DNA from: Holophaga foetida DSM 6591
Lineage (GTDB): Bacteria; Acidobacteriota; Holophagae; Holophagales; Holophagaceae
Length of the DNA: 64,000 nucleotides
Assembly (NCBI RefSeq): GCF_000242615.2
Contig: NZ_KI912268.1
Span: 1,584,551 to 1,648,550 of the forward strand
Direction of reading: 5' to 3'
This document shows positions 19,669 to 29,764 of the stretch, one piece after another. Made by a program: the position numbers and the translations under genes. The notes beneath the pieces are model-generated. The model was not told the DNA's origin. It saw only the letters and a program-made list of their open reading frames with translations, and made no database searches. Each line of letters opens with the position of its first letter. Within the stretch, counting starts at the first letter, position 1.

Positions 19669-22600
19669 ATGAACCCCAATCACATCGCCCCATTCCTCCT
19701 CCCAGGCCTGCTGGCAGCGGCTCCTCTACCCCAGCCTGCCCAACAGATCCGTCACCTGAGCACCACCACGGACGCCCTCCGGGGCCTGGAGGTGGTGCGG
19801 GGCGAGTTGATGCTGCCCGTGAGACAACCCCATCCCCGTCTTTCTGTGCTCCCTGCGGAGACGGGGCTGGCCCAGGTTTTTCTCATCCCGCCCCAGGCAT
19901 TCCTGGAAGCGCCCTGGCGCCGGAAGGAAGCCCTTGGGAAGCAACAGGAGGCTGTGGCCTATGCCAAGAGCCGCATCCTGGAAGCGGGCTTCGGTTCCGC
20001 CCTGAAGCGGTATGCCGACACGCATCATGGGGAGGGCCCAACCAGTCTGACGGAGCCCGCCTGGCTCCAGGCCGTGGCCCAGGGAGCAGTGAAGGGGGCG
20101 AAGCTCCCGCCCTACAAGGCAGGCAGCCCGGAAGCCAAGCAGGTGGAGACGCTCCAGAAGGCCCTCGCAGGTTTCGCCCTGGTGCCGAAGGTCCCCCTCA
20201 GTGGTCACTTGGCCCCAACCAGACAGGAAGAAGACAAGCCCCTCCCCCTCCTCATCGAGATCGCTCCTGAAGTGGAGGACGGCAGGCATTGGATCCTGGA
20301 CAGCAGCCTGGAAGCGGATGAACGCGTCCCAGTGGATCCAGCTCTCCTGCAACGTCATCACCTGAGCCTCTCCAGGAAAAGACTGATCCAGATCCCTGCT
20401 GAGCCTGACCCCGACACGCCCATGGCCTGGACCGTCCTGGCCCTTCGCCGGGGAAACGCTCCCTCGGCCCAACTGCTTCTCAAGACCGGGGAAGGCCAGG
20501 CCCAGCCCCTGTCCTGGGCCTTCGACCGGAATCCGAAAACGGATCCAGAGGGTGGCCAATGGCTCTACCGCTGGGCCTATGCCAGAGCCATGACCTGGCG
20601 CCAGGGACAGGGTTCCATGTCCCCCCTGATCCCGTACTGGGTCGAAGCCCTGCCCAGGCTATACGGCAGGACCAAGGACAACCATTGGCCGGAACGGCGC
20701 AGGTTCATGGAAGAGGAGGGCCGGGAGGACACCGCGGGGCCCTCCCTTCTCAGCCTGCTGGGGGGACGGGCCGCGGTGGATGAGACCCTTCAGACCGATC
20801 GCACCCCGACGGCCCCGGAATCCACGAGTGCTGCCACCGTCCCCGTGAAGGACCTTCCGGGTATCCCGGTAGCTTCCCACCCCTTCAACCAGATGCTCGC
20901 GGGGCGCAAGGTGATGGACCTGCCCCTCGCCGACTGCGTGCCGGTCGACCGCTCCTTCATCTACCTGCCCCATCCCAAGGAGGCCCTGGAGGAACTTTCC
21001 CAGGGAGGCGCCAACTTCCTCCAGCGGGTGAGCGGCCTCCTCCGGGAGGGTGTGCTTGATCATGATGTAATCGCCAGGGCCAAGGAGGATCTTGGCCTGG
21101 GCAGTCCCCTGGGCCGCAAGCTGCTGGAGATGGGCGCTGTCAAGGAAGCGGCGGCCTTCACCACGGATCTGGCCCTCCTTGCGGGCACGGAATGGACCGT
21201 GGTGGCGGAACTGCACCCTTCCCTCCGCTCCGTCGGCGCGCTGATGCTGGGGAGTGAAACGGTCAAGACCGTCCCCACCTCCAGCGGGCAGGCCTACTGG
21301 GCTCTCCGGGGCACTCGGCTCTTCCTTTCCACCAATCGCACCGAACTCGATCGGGCCCTGGCCCTGGAGGCCTCCCGAGGCACGGGCTCCCTCGGCCAGA
21401 GCGACGAGTTCCGCTACATGCGGCTGAAGCTGGCCCCAACCCCCAAGACCCAGGCCTTCGTCTACCTGTCCGATCCCTTCATCCGCCGTCTGGTCGGCCC
21501 GGAAGAACGGATCCTCCAGATGCGCCAAGGAACGGAGCGGAAACGGATGGAGGAGCTGGCCGCCGCTGTGGAACTGCGCCGCCTCGACCACCCAGGAGGT
21601 GCCAGGGACCATGAAACCTTGAAACGCCTGGGGTATCTCCGAGCGGATTTCCCCATGGAAGGCCTGAGCCAAGGCAAGGGAGGGGAGCCCATCTCCCAGA
21701 CCTGGGGCACCCTGAGCCACCTCCGCCCCCTGGCCAAGGTGGCCCTGAAGACCGTGACCGAAGAAGAAGCCAAGACCTATGCGTCCTTCCAGGAGACCTA
21801 CACCTCCTACTGGCAACGCTACTTCGACCCCATCGCCTTTCGCCTCGACAGCGGAGCCGATGGTGGCCGCTCGCTGGAAACCTTCATCCTGCCCCTCCTG
21901 GAACACTCCATCTACCGGGAATGGCGAGAGATCGTGGCCTCGGAGGAGAAGTCCTCCCCCATGACATTGCCAGCCTGGACTCAACCCATGGTGGCTCAGA
22001 TCAGTCTGAAACTTCCACCCATGGGGACACGAGTCCAGCACAGGCTCCCGCAATCCATTTCCAGGATGGAGCCCTATTGGGCCGACCTTGGGGCCCAGCT
22101 CGGTTCGACGGTTCACATCGCCTTCCCGGATGCCGCCCCCGTGACACAGATCGGCGGGGGATCCCCAGTCGCCCTCTTCAACACATCCTCGCCCCTTGGC
22201 CGGGACCGCTGGCTCATGCTGGCCCCCCTCCTTCTCGGCCCCCTGACCCGCCCCATGGTCATGGCGGTGGAGGTAAACGACCCCGCGAAGGCCAGGGCGG
22301 CCCTGGATGCCCTCAACCTGCCGACCTCCCAGTCTCCTCTGTGGAGAGATGAGTGGCTCCGGATACAAGTGAGCCGGGAGGAGGGTGGACGTCTGATCCT
22401 GAGCACCACCATCCTTGGGACGATCACCCAGCGCTATTCTCTCAGGGTGGAGGACCGCTGGCTGGTGATCGCCAACGATACGACCCTCGCCCCCCGCCTC
22501 GTGTCCGGAGTTCTGGCCCAGTCTTCCGCCCAAGTGTCTCTGGGAATCCACCCAGCCGCACTCAAACTGGGGCTCCCCGCGGCCTACCAGGCATCGGTGG

Positions 22601-22911
22601 AATCCGAGGCCTCCCGGGTATGGAACGCTCAACGCTGGCTCGCCCCCTGGCTATCCGGCGGTGCAACGGTGGAAGAGGCCCAGTCGGATTGCCGTCGAGT
22701 CTTCGGTTCCGCACCGGTATTCGGACCCGACTCTCTGGGCGAGGCCCCGGGCGTGGAGCGCCTCCACAAGAGGTTCGGCACCCCCTTTCGCCCTCTCATG
22801 CCGCCCTATGCCCCCGGCAAAGACTTCGGCCTGCTGGAGGGCGTCCATGACGCCCGAGTGGAAATGCAATTCGAGGATGATGGGTTGAGAACCAGAGTCT
22901 ACTGGAAATAA
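19669..22911 (+). CDS. Very large exported protein of unknown function, 1080 residues
   Basis: I do not recognise this family. The N-terminus (NPNHIAPFLLPGLLAAAP) looks like a cleavable signal peptide. The rest is soluble, with no membrane helix and no catalytic motif that I can name. Two middle stretches (about residues 405-600 and 815-1000) share a style seen in proteins of the DUF3352 sort: a short ALM/LGSE strand region followed by YWALRGTRLFLSTNRTELD, and RLEVEDRWLVIANDTTL-like. This may mean a repeated fold, but that is a weak impression. It sits 15 bp before the next large gene, so they are almost certainly co-expressed. Confidence 0.75.
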   Translation: MNPNHIAPFLLPGLLAAAPLPQPAQQIRHLSTTTDALRGLEVVRGELMLPVRQPHPRLSVLPAETGLAQVFLIPPQAFLEAPWRRKEALGKQQEAVAYAKSRILEAGFGSALKRYADTHHGEGPTSLTEPAWLQAVAQGAVKGAKLPPYKAGSPEAKQVETLQKALAGFALVPKVPLSGHLAPTRQEEDKPLPLLIEIAPEVEDGRHWILDSSLEADERVPVDPALLQRHHLSLSRKRLIQIPAEPDPDTPMAWTVLALRRGNAPSAQLLLKTGEGQAQPLSWAFDRNPKTDPEGGQWLYRWAYARAMTWRQGQGSMSPLIPYWVEALPRLYGRTKDNHWPERRRFMEEEGREDTAGPSLLSLLGGRAAVDETLQTDRTPTAPESTSAATVPVKDLPGIPVASHPFNQMLAGRKVMDLPLADCVPVDRSFIYLPHPKEALEELSQGGANFLQRVSGLLREGVLDHDVIARAKEDLGLGSPLGRKLLEMGAVKEAAAFTTDLALLAGTEWTVVAELHPSLRSVGALMLGSETVKTVPTSSGQAYWALRGTRLFLSTNRTELDRALALEASRGTGSLGQSDEFRYMRLKLAPTPKTQAFVYLSDPFIRRLVGPEERILQMRQGTERKRMEELAAAVELRRLDHPGGARDHETLKRLGYLRADFPMEGLSQGKGGEPISQTWGTLSHLRPLAKVALKTVTEEEAKTYASFQETYTSYWQRYFDPIAFRLDSGADGGRSLETFILPLLEHSIYREWREIVASEEKSSPMTLPAWTQPMVAQISLKLPPMGTRVQHRLPQSISRMEPYWADLGAQLGSTVHIAFPDAAPVTQIGGGSPVALFNTSSPLGRDRWLMLAPLLLGPLTRPMVMAVEVNDPAKARAALDALNLPTSQSPLWRDEWLRIQVSREEGGRLILSTTILGTITQRYSLRVEDRWLVIANDTTLAPRLVSGVLAQSSAQVSLGIHPAALKLGLPAAYQASVESEASRVWNAQRWLAPWLSGGATVEEAQSDCRRVFGSAPVFGPDSLGEAPGVERLHKRFGTPFRPLMPPYAPGKDFGLLEGVHDARVEMQFEDDGLRTRVYWK

Positions 22912-22926
22912 TTCAATCCAGGATGG

Positions 22927-25296
22927 ATGCTGGCGATGGAAAAGTCTCAATTCTTGCGGGTCTTCGGCCAACTCAGACGGGGTCGCACCCGGTTCTGGAT
23001 AATCACCGTGCTGCTCCTGGGAGGCCTCGCCTGGGGGGCTTGGCGACTCCAGGCCTGCGCTCCCTCCATCGACCAAGTCGTCCTGGCCCCGGAGCGGCAC
23101 CCTGACCTGCCCCTCAAACCCTACGCCGCAGGCCGCCTAGGGGTCCTCCAACCCTCCTTCGCCCGTTCCTATCTGGTGGTTGCCTACCGCTACCTCTCGG
23201 ATCGTCCCCTTGGTCCCGAAGAACAGGCAACCCTGCTCCAGTATTGGCAGGAGCGCATGCCCTCGCCCCATGGAAGCGACCCAGCCAACTGGCCCGAGGA
23301 GTGGCGGGAAGTGCGGAAGCAGGAAACCGGGGAGCAGGGCCCAGAGATCACGATAGAGAGCCCCGATGGCCTGGCCTGGTACATCCGCATCCCTGGGGGG
23401 GCCTTCGGGAGTGCAGCGGAGACCCTTCATGCCCGGGCGGCCATGCACGGGAAGGCCAATCCCTGGGTCCTGGCCTGGGTCGAGGCCCAGGATCTGGTCT
23501 TCCAGAGCACTCGCAGGGCACCCAGGATTCCAACCCCTCTGCCGGGAACGGCTCCCCTTTGGGCACGCCAGGATCGTGATTACCAGATCGCCGCCGCCCA
23601 CTTCTATGCCGAGGACTTTGACGAAACCGTGCGCCGCATGGATCTCATCGCAGGAGAACCAGACCATCCCTGGGCTGAAACCGCCCGCACGGTGGCCACC
23701 CGCGCCGTGCTCCGCAAGGCCATGCTCAAGGGTGAAGCCAGGGAAGCGGCCATGGCCGAACTCGACCGGCGCCTGGGCCCTAATCCTTTCACTCCCGCCA
23801 GGAAAGAGGGGCAACCCACTTCCGAGCCGGGGGAGGAGGAAGAGGCGTGGCACTACCGAGCCAGGGCTTGGTATCTGGCCCGTGCCTTCCCGGAGCAGCG
23901 GGTGGTTGACCTGGCCCAGAAGCTCCTGAATCCCGGTCCTCCCCACGAGTTCTACCGGGACCTCCAGGACTACACCTTCCTCCTGGACCGATTCCTGGAC
24001 GACGATTGCGGGGTCAGTTGGACCTCCTGGCGGCTGGATCGGAAGGGCCTGAAGCCCCCTCCGCCCCGCATCCGGGAAGCAGAACTCACGGACTGGATCC
24101 TCTGTCTCCAGGGAAATTCCGACACGGAAAAGCGACATGCCCTGGATCGCTGGAAGGGCAGTCAGGCCCCGGTCTGGCTCGTGGCGGCGCTGATGAAGGC
24201 CGAAGCTTCCGACCCGGAAGCCTCCGAGCTGATCCAGGCAGCCCAGGCCCTCTCCCCATCCCACCCTGGCTATGCCCACGCCTTGATCCACACGGGACGC
24301 CTGCTCCACCTCCAGGGACGCCAGGAAGAGGCACGGAACCTGATGGATGGCTTCCTCAAGAGGCGAAATCTGGAAATCGGGGTGCGCAACCAGGCCCTGA
24401 CCATGCGCATGGCCGCCAGCCGAAACCTCCCGGATTTCCTGCGCCATTCTGCCCGGGCGGCCTCCGGCCTCTGCGACACCATCACCTTCCAGCCCCCGGA
24501 CTTCGACGAGAAAACCGGAGATTTCCACTACCCCAAGCCTGGCCGAAGCGTACCCAAGGTTTTCTGGGATCCCGCCGGCGTGGCGGTCCTGAACGAGCAG
24601 CTGCCCGTGAACGAGCTTCTGAAAGCCCTGCGCGCGAAGGCTCTTCCGGCTTCCCTCCAGGGACAATTGGAAAGGGTGGTCTTTACCCGCGCCCTGCTCC
24701 TGGGGCGCCTCGATGCCGTGCAGCAAGTGGCCCCTGCCCTCCTGGCAAGGTTTCCCCAGGCGGACGTCCTGAAGGAACCCGGGACCCAGGAAGACCTCCG
24801 GGGAAAAGCCCTGCTGGTCCTGCTGCGCCATCCCGGCTTCATCCCCCAGGCCAGACCTGGGTGGACAAGGGAGACTCCCGTGGAACGCATCGATTCCTAC
24901 CGCGACAACTGGTGGCTGCCCATCCCTTCAGAGACAAACGCTTGGAACTACTCCTCCAAGGGACGCGTTGAGGAGATCCAGACCGGCCTGGGACGCCTGA
25001 AGCTGACACCGGCGTGGGTCACCGAGGCTTTTCGCCAGCAGGCCACTTCAGAAGGCGTAAGACTCCACGCCCTTCCTGCGGCCCCCACCTGGCTGTGCCG
25101 GGCTACCGCCGATTTCGCCCAGGCCCACCCCCAGCACCCCCTGGTACCCGAAATGCTGCACCTGGCCGTCAAAAGCTCCCGCTTCGGCATCGGGGATGAG
25201 GCTACGGGCCCTCAATCCCGCCGCTGTTTTCAGCTCCTGCACCAAGGCCACCCCTCCTCGCCCTGGACCTCGAAGACTCCCCACTGGTTCAGCTAG
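22927..25296 (+). CDS. Membrane-anchored protein with helical-repeat body, unknown function
   Basis: 789 residues. One hydrophobic helix (about 25-42, FWIITVLLLGGLAWGAW) is followed by a large soluble part, probably periplasmic. The body has alpha-helical repeats resembling TPRs, for example around residues 440-500 (PSHPGYAHALIHTGRLLHLQ) and an AHFYAEDFDETVRRMD unit at about 225. No enzyme motif is visible. Two ATGs at 22927 and 22936 are both possible. Together with the preceding 1080-residue exported protein it forms a two-gene unit of about 5.6 kb. A transenvelope complex is plausible, but no function can be given. Confidence 0.75.
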   Translation: MLAMEKSQFLRVFGQLRRGRTRFWIITVLLLGGLAWGAWRLQACAPSIDQVVLAPERHPDLPLKPYAAGRLGVLQPSFARSYLVVAYRYLSDRPLGPEEQATLLQYWQERMPSPHGSDPANWPEEWREVRKQETGEQGPEITIESPDGLAWYIRIPGGAFGSAAETLHARAAMHGKANPWVLAWVEAQDLVFQSTRRAPRIPTPLPGTAPLWARQDRDYQIAAAHFYAEDFDETVRRMDLIAGEPDHPWAETARTVATRAVLRKAMLKGEAREAAMAELDRRLGPNPFTPARKEGQPTSEPGEEEEAWHYRARAWYLARAFPEQRVVDLAQKLLNPGPPHEFYRDLQDYTFLLDRFLDDDCGVSWTSWRLDRKGLKPPPPRIREAELTDWILCLQGNSDTEKRHALDRWKGSQAPVWLVAALMKAEASDPEASELIQAAQALSPSHPGYAHALIHTGRLLHLQGRQEEARNLMDGFLKRRNLEIGVRNQALTMRMAASRNLPDFLRHSARAASGLCDTITFQPPDFDEKTGDFHYPKPGRSVPKVFWDPAGVAVLNEQLPVNELLKALRAKALPASLQGQLERVVFTRALLLGRLDAVQQVAPALLARFPQADVLKEPGTQEDLRGKALLVLLRHPGFIPQARPGWTRETPVERIDSYRDNWWLPIPSETNAWNYSSKGRVEEIQTGLGRLKLTPAWVTEAFRQQATSEGVRLHALPAAPTWLCRATADFAQAHPQHPLVPEMLHLAVKSSRFGIGDEATGPQSRRCFQLLHQGHPSSPWTSKTPHWFS

Positions 25297-25348
25297 TGTG
25301 GTGGCCCCTCATGGAGGTGGTCCCAGTTATTCAGGGCCACCATACTAG
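25293..25348. terminator. Inverted repeat between convergent genes, possible bidirectional terminator
   Basis: Arms 25293-25307 (CTAGTGTGGTGGCCC) and 25334-25348 match as complements at 14 of 15 positions around a 26-nt loop. It starts within the stop codon of the 789-residue gene and lies before the convergent kinase stop at 25382. There is no long T run, so termination is inferred from position and stem strength. Confidence 0.5.
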
Positions 25349-25381
25349 ACATCGTGTACCAGACAGAGGAGGCCTCGAACA

Positions 25382-27067
25382 CTAGAGTTGCAAGGGAACC
25401 CCAAAGACAAAGTCCAAGGCCTGCTTCAGCTCCTTTATTCGGTATGGTTTCTTGAGGTAAGTCAGGAAGCCGTGGGCCTGGAAGGTCTCCCTGTTCATCG
25501 ACTCGCTGTACCCACTGGCGAGGATGGCCTTGACCTCCGGACGGATGGCCTTGATGGCATCCAGGGCCTCCCCGCCGTTCATGCGGGGCATGGAGGCATC
25601 CATCAGGATCACCTGGATCTGGTCGGCATGCCTCCGGAACACCTCGACAGCGTCAACCCCATCCACGGCCTCGATGACCCGATACCCGAAGAATTCCTGA
25701 AGGATTTCCCCACTGCTGCTGCGCACGTCCGGATCGTCGTCCACCACCAGGATCGTGCGGGGAGCCACCGACAACCCCGGAGCTGCCACGACGGGGCTTT
25801 CAGCCGCCAGGGGAGCCCCCGCCGGAAAAAGGGCCCTGAAGGTTGATCCCGCTCCTGGTCGGCTCTGGATATGGAAGCCGGCCCCGTGGCCGCGAAGGAT
25901 GCCCAGGGCAGCCGACAGCCCCAGGCCACGCCCCATTTCCTTGGTCGTGAAGAAGGGGTCGCATATGGACAGTATCTGTTCCCCGGGAATTCCGCAGCCC
26001 CGATCGGAAACGGCGACACACAGGCAGGGCCCTTCCGGAGGAGGGACCACCCACACGCCGATGGGTAGGCCGGAGGGATCCTCCAGAAAGGAGACACTGA
26101 GCAGAATAGGACTCTGGTTCTGGGTCGTGGCTTCGGCAGCATTCACCACCAGATTGCCCACCACCTGCCTCAACTGGTCTGGATCCCCCTGGAAAGTCTG
26201 GGAAGAGGAGGGCGTTGCATCCTCCAGCAGCACGTTTCGACCAGCCAGGCTGGAAAGGCGGGGGAGATCCTCGGCCAGGAACGGGTACAGATTCAGAGTC
26301 CTGGAATTGCGGAACCCTTTGCCCGAGTATTCGAGCAGGCGCCCGGAAAGCGTCTGGGCCTGGCTGACACAGTCCAGCATCCGTTCGAAGGCTTGCCCCG
26401 CATGCTCCGATCCCAAACGCCCCGAGTGGACCATCTCCAGGTTGGAAAGAAGGACCTGGAAGAGGTTGTTGAAATCATGGGCGATGCCCCCGGCCATGAG
26501 AGCCAGGCTCTCCATCTTCTGGGCATGACGCCGGGCTTCCTCTGCGACATGCCGTTCAGTGGTGTCGTTCACCATGGCCATCAGGTGTTTTTCCGAACGG
26601 GCGACGAAGGGCGCCATGACGCAGTCCATCCAAACCCGTTTGCCAAAGGAGGTGACGAGGTTGATCTCCAGGCGCTGTTCCTTGCCCAAGGCCAAGGCCT
26701 TCCCGGCGGCTTCGAGGAGGCCGATCCCCTGCAGGTTGGGCATCTCGCGGAAATCCCCCGCGTAGATCTGCCCAGGGTCTTCGGCCCCGAGGATCCGGGC
26801 CAGGGCGGTATTAGCCATGATGCACTTGCCGGTTGCGGCCACAAATACCGCCACCCCCAGGGGAGCGACCGAGACCATCTTCTCGTTGAGCTCCAGCGAC
26901 TCGCTGAGGTGGGTGATGGCCTGGAAGTAGAGCGAATCGTAGCGGTCCTTCGCATTCTCCAGCAGACGCATGGCCAGGCGGGTGCGCTCCAGCTTCCTCC
27001 TGAGCAGGAAGACCTCCCGCTCCAGCGCGTTGGAATCGGAGGGCTTGCCGGAATCAGGATGCGACAT
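25382..27067 (-). CDS. Soluble hybrid histidine kinase, PAS-HisKA-HATPase-receiver, partner of a FIST protein
   Basis: 561 residues without membrane helices. An N-terminal coiled coil (about 15-65) leads to a PAS domain (about 65-170). The phospho-histidine is H197 in GGIAHDFNNLFQVLL. The ATPase domain has an N box VGNLVVNAAEA and a G box GRGLGLSAALG. The receiver (about 440-555) has ILVVDDDPDV at its start and a phospho-acceptor in VILMDASMPRMNG. It starts 8 bp after the FIST gene stop, so it is the second gene of that operon. The FIST protein is probably its sensory partner, because the kinase itself is cytoplasmic. Confidence 0.92.
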   Translation of the reverse strand: MSHPDSGKPSDSNALEREVFLLRRKLERTRLAMRLLENAKDRYDSLYFQAITHLSESLELNEKMVSVAPLGVAVFVAATGKCIMANTALARILGAEDPGQIYAGDFREMPNLQGIGLLEAAGKALALGKEQRLEINLVTSFGKRVWMDCVMAPFVARSEKHLMAMVNDTTERHVAEEARRHAQKMESLALMAGGIAHDFNNLFQVLLSNLEMVHSGRLGSEHAGQAFERMLDCVSQAQTLSGRLLEYSGKGFRNSRTLNLYPFLAEDLPRLSSLAGRNVLLEDATPSSSQTFQGDPDQLRQVVGNLVVNAAEATTQNQSPILLSVSFLEDPSGLPIGVWVVPPPEGPCLCVAVSDRGCGIPGEQILSICDPFFTTKEMGRGLGLSAALGILRGHGAGFHIQSRPGAGSTFRALFPAGAPLAAESPVVAAPGLSVAPRTILVVDDDPDVRSSSGEILQEFFGYRVIEAVDGVDAVEVFRRHADQIQVILMDASMPRMNGGEALDAIKAIRPEVKAILASGYSESMNRETFQAHGFLTYLKKPYRIKELKQALDFVFGVPLQL

Positions 27068-27075
27068 GCCTACCC

Positions 27076-28224
27076 CTATTCCAGCAACAGCGTGACGAAG
27101 GATTCGTTGTGGTAGAGGCTGGGAGTTCCGGCCTCCAGAGGCGAGATCTCGCCGTAGAGATAGGGTCCGGCCACAAGAACCCCTCCACCGAGGGTCGAGC
27201 AGGCGGTCCGACTCTCGTCGAGGGTGCGGGATCCCAGGATCACCCGACGCACGGCACAGGAGAAGCAGAGCGCCAGGGCGGGACTCCCCTCACCGAACAT
27301 GCCCTTCGCGCGATGCACGGATCGCCGGACGGCCTCCACTATGGCATCCCTGTCCACGAGAGTGACCCTCACCCGGGAGCCCTCGGCCACGCTGGCGCTG
27401 TAACGGATCGAGTCGCCCTCGGGATCCAGAGGGAAGATGGAAGTCCGCAGGAAAAGGAAGCTGTCGCAGGGGTCGTAGACAGCTGTGGGGGTATCAATGA
27501 AGGGAAGCGCCCCGTCCCCCATCAGTTCGCGGTAGAAGTCCAGAGCTGGCTTGCCGTCGATGTCATGGACGATGTTCCGGTCAGCCCGCGTCACGACGCC
27601 TGTCCTACCGATGGGCTTCCACCCGGAATCCACGGCAAACCCGTAGCGGAAGGAACCGCCGAGGAGAAGGCAGACGGCCGAACCCGTGAGCACCCCGGTG
27701 CCATGGAACTGGAAGTTGCCCTTGAACTCCCACCGATCCGCAGATGCCCCTCCCAGCCAGGGGATACCGGCCCCGAAGGCCCCCTGGAGGGCGTTCATGG
27801 CCTCTTCACCCCCATAGGAAAGCCCATCCGCCAGAAGAATCCCCACCCGAGGAAAGGTCCCCAGATGCCGATCCCGGAAGGCTTCGCATTGAGGCCCCAG
27901 GGGCTCGGCCAGGTCGAGACAGGCGGATGCGAAGGTGGCGGTCTCCGAGCCCAGGATGATCAGCAGGAGGGAGTCCTCGGTGTAGCCCTTCAGGCCAGAG
28001 AACTCCCCATCGGTCGTACAGCCGATGATCGGAATCCCCGGCCATTGGGCCTGGATGCCCTCCAGTAGGATCTGGTGATCCAGGCCCACGCCTGCAAAGA
28101 GGAGGGCAGCCCCTGCCCTGCGCCCCATCAGTTGGCCCAGGCAGCTTCCGGTGGCCTCCCGTACGGCATCCCGGGGGTCGACCACCTCAACCTGGGCCAG
28201 CGCAGCATAGAAGACTGAACACAT
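27076..28224 (-). CDS. FIST-domain sensor protein (FIST_N and FIST_C)
   Basis: FIST modules are predicted small-molecule sensors in signal transduction, proposed to bind amino-acid-like ligands. This 382-residue protein has the FIST_N half (about 30-225: GIPIIGCTTDGEFSGLKGY, then VGILLADGLSYGGEEAMNAL) and the FIST_C half (about 230-370: SGWKPIGRTG and AVYDPCDSFLFLR). The gene is directly upstream of a hybrid kinase that lacks a transmembrane sensor, so it likely supplies the input. No signal peptide is visible. Confidence 0.9.
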   Translation of the reverse strand: MCSVFYAALAQVEVVDPRDAVREATGSCLGQLMGRRAGAALLFAGVGLDHQILLEGIQAQWPGIPIIGCTTDGEFSGLKGYTEDSLLLIILGSETATFASACLDLAEPLGPQCEAFRDRHLGTFPRVGILLADGLSYGGEEAMNALQGAFGAGIPWLGGASADRWEFKGNFQFHGTGVLTGSAVCLLLGGSFRYGFAVDSGWKPIGRTGVVTRADRNIVHDIDGKPALDFYRELMGDGALPFIDTPTAVYDPCDSFLFLRTSIFPLDPEGDSIRYSASVAEGSRVRVTLVDRDAIVEAVRRSVHRAKGMFGEGSPALALCFSCAVRRVILGSRTLDESRTACSTLGGGVLVAGPYLYGEISPLEAGTPSLYHNESFVTLLLE

Positions 28225-28317
28225 GGGATGTCCCCGGGGCTATCGAGAGTATACGTCTCGGCAGTTCCGGGTGTTATGGTGAGCCGCATCCCATCGTCTT
28301 GATTCTGGAGGCATGTC

Positions 28318-29757
28318 ATGAACAGCATGGAACCCAAGCTCCTATGGAACTACTTCATGGAGCTTTCCAAGATCCCCCGAGGCTCCAAGCAGGAACAGGC
28401 TGCGGCCCAGTGGGTGGCAGACCAGGGCAAGGCCCTGGGGTGCGAGGTGCTGCGGGACCCCGTCGGGAACGTGATCATCAAAAGGCAGGCGACGCCCGGC
28501 AGGGAAGCTCGCCCCGCCATCTGCCTCCAGGCCCATGTGGACATGGTCTGCGAAAAGAACGAAGGCACTCCGCACGACTTTCTGAAGGACCCCATCCCGG
28601 TCTATCGGGATGGGGATCTGCTGAAGGCCCGAGGCACCACCCTGGGGGCAGATAATGGCATCGGCGTGGCCACCGCCTTGGCAGTGCTGGCCTCCACCGA
28701 TATCCCCCACGGCCCCATCGAGGTCCTGGTGACCATCGACGAGGAAACGGGCATGACCGGGGCCGAAAACGTCCAGGCCGGGATATTGAAAGCCAAGTAT
28801 CTGCTGAACCTCGACAGCGAGGAGGAGGGCTACCTCACCATCGGCTGCGCCGGGGGCATCGATACCATCGCCACCCGCAAGGTGGCCTGGGGGGCGCCGA
28901 AGGCTGGCAACAAGGGCTACCGCCTCAAGGTCTCGGGCCTCAAGGGTGGCCACAGCGGCATCGATATCGCAAACCACCGCGGCAACGCCATCCGCTTCCT
29001 GGCCCGCACCCTCTACCACCTCCAGCAGCACTTCGAAGTGGGCATCGCCCACGTCCAGGGGGGAAACAAGCGCAACGCCATCCCCCGGGAGGCCTTCGCC
29101 CTCCTGGCCCTGGACCCCGCCCAGGATGCGGCCATCAGAACCGCCGTGGCGCATGTGGAAGCCGAAAGTCGCCTGGCCATCGGGGCCTATGATCCCGGCC
29201 TCGCCATCACCCTGGAAGCGGTGGAATTGCCCGGACAGGTCATGTCTTCCTCCGATGCCCAGACGGTGGTGAACACCCTCTTCACCATGGTCCACGGCGT
29301 CATCGCCATGAGCCCGGACATCCCCGGACTGGTGCAGACCTCCACCAACCTGGGCGTCCTGGAGACCAAGGATGGCGCGGTGACCTTCTGCATGCTCCAC
29401 CGGTCTTCCATCGACGCCTCCAAGATGACCGTGGTGGACCGGGTTTCCGCCCACTGCGCCCTCGGCGGCTTCGAGGCCCGGCACCTGGGCGGCTACCCAG
29501 GCTGGAAGCCCGAGCCCGACAGCGATCTGGTGAAGCTGGTAAAGGCCGTCCACCAGGAGATGACGGGCAAGGAGATGAAGGTCGTAGCCATCCATGCGGG
29601 CCTAGAGTGCGGCATCATCGGCGAGAAATACCCCGGCATGGAGATGGCTTCCATCGGCCCCGACATGTGGGACGTCCACACCCCCGACGAGAAGGTGAGC
29701 ATCTCCTCCGTGGGGCGATTCTGGGAGCTGCTGAAGGGGATCCTGACGAAGATGTAG
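28318..29757 (+). CDS. pepD: Aminoacyl-histidine dipeptidase (peptidase D, M20 family)
   Basis: Cytosolic di-zinc dipeptidase cleaving X-His and other dipeptides. At 479 residues it has standard length. Metal-site segments are LQAHVDMVCEKN (about 78-88), LGADNGIGVA (about 112-120) and the catalytic glutamate in TIDEETGMTGA (about 142-152). The lid contains GGHSGIDIANHRGN (about 215-228), and a C-terminal HAGLECGII carries a further metal ligand. CTGGAG before ATG 28318 supports the start. It is followed by a very strong terminator. Confidence 0.95.
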   Translation: MNSMEPKLLWNYFMELSKIPRGSKQEQAAAQWVADQGKALGCEVLRDPVGNVIIKRQATPGREARPAICLQAHVDMVCEKNEGTPHDFLKDPIPVYRDGDLLKARGTTLGADNGIGVATALAVLASTDIPHGPIEVLVTIDEETGMTGAENVQAGILKAKYLLNLDSEEEGYLTIGCAGGIDTIATRKVAWGAPKAGNKGYRLKVSGLKGGHSGIDIANHRGNAIRFLARTLYHLQQHFEVGIAHVQGGNKRNAIPREAFALLALDPAQDAAIRTAVAHVEAESRLAIGAYDPGLAITLEAVELPGQVMSSSDAQTVVNTLFTMVHGVIAMSPDIPGLVQTSTNLGVLETKDGAVTFCMLHRSSIDASKMTVVDRVSAHCALGGFEARHLGGYPGWKPEPDSDLVKLVKAVHQEMTGKEMKVVAIHAGLECGIIGEKYPGMEMASIGPDMWDVHTPDEKVSISSVGRFWELLKGILTKM

Positions 29758-29764
29758 CCTACAC

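Noticed and set aside
20659..22632. A 657-codon minus-strand frame opposite the 1080-residue exported protein
   Set aside because: No start context and shadow-like composition. The plus-strand frame has a signal peptide and plausible strands, so it is preferred even though its family is unknown.
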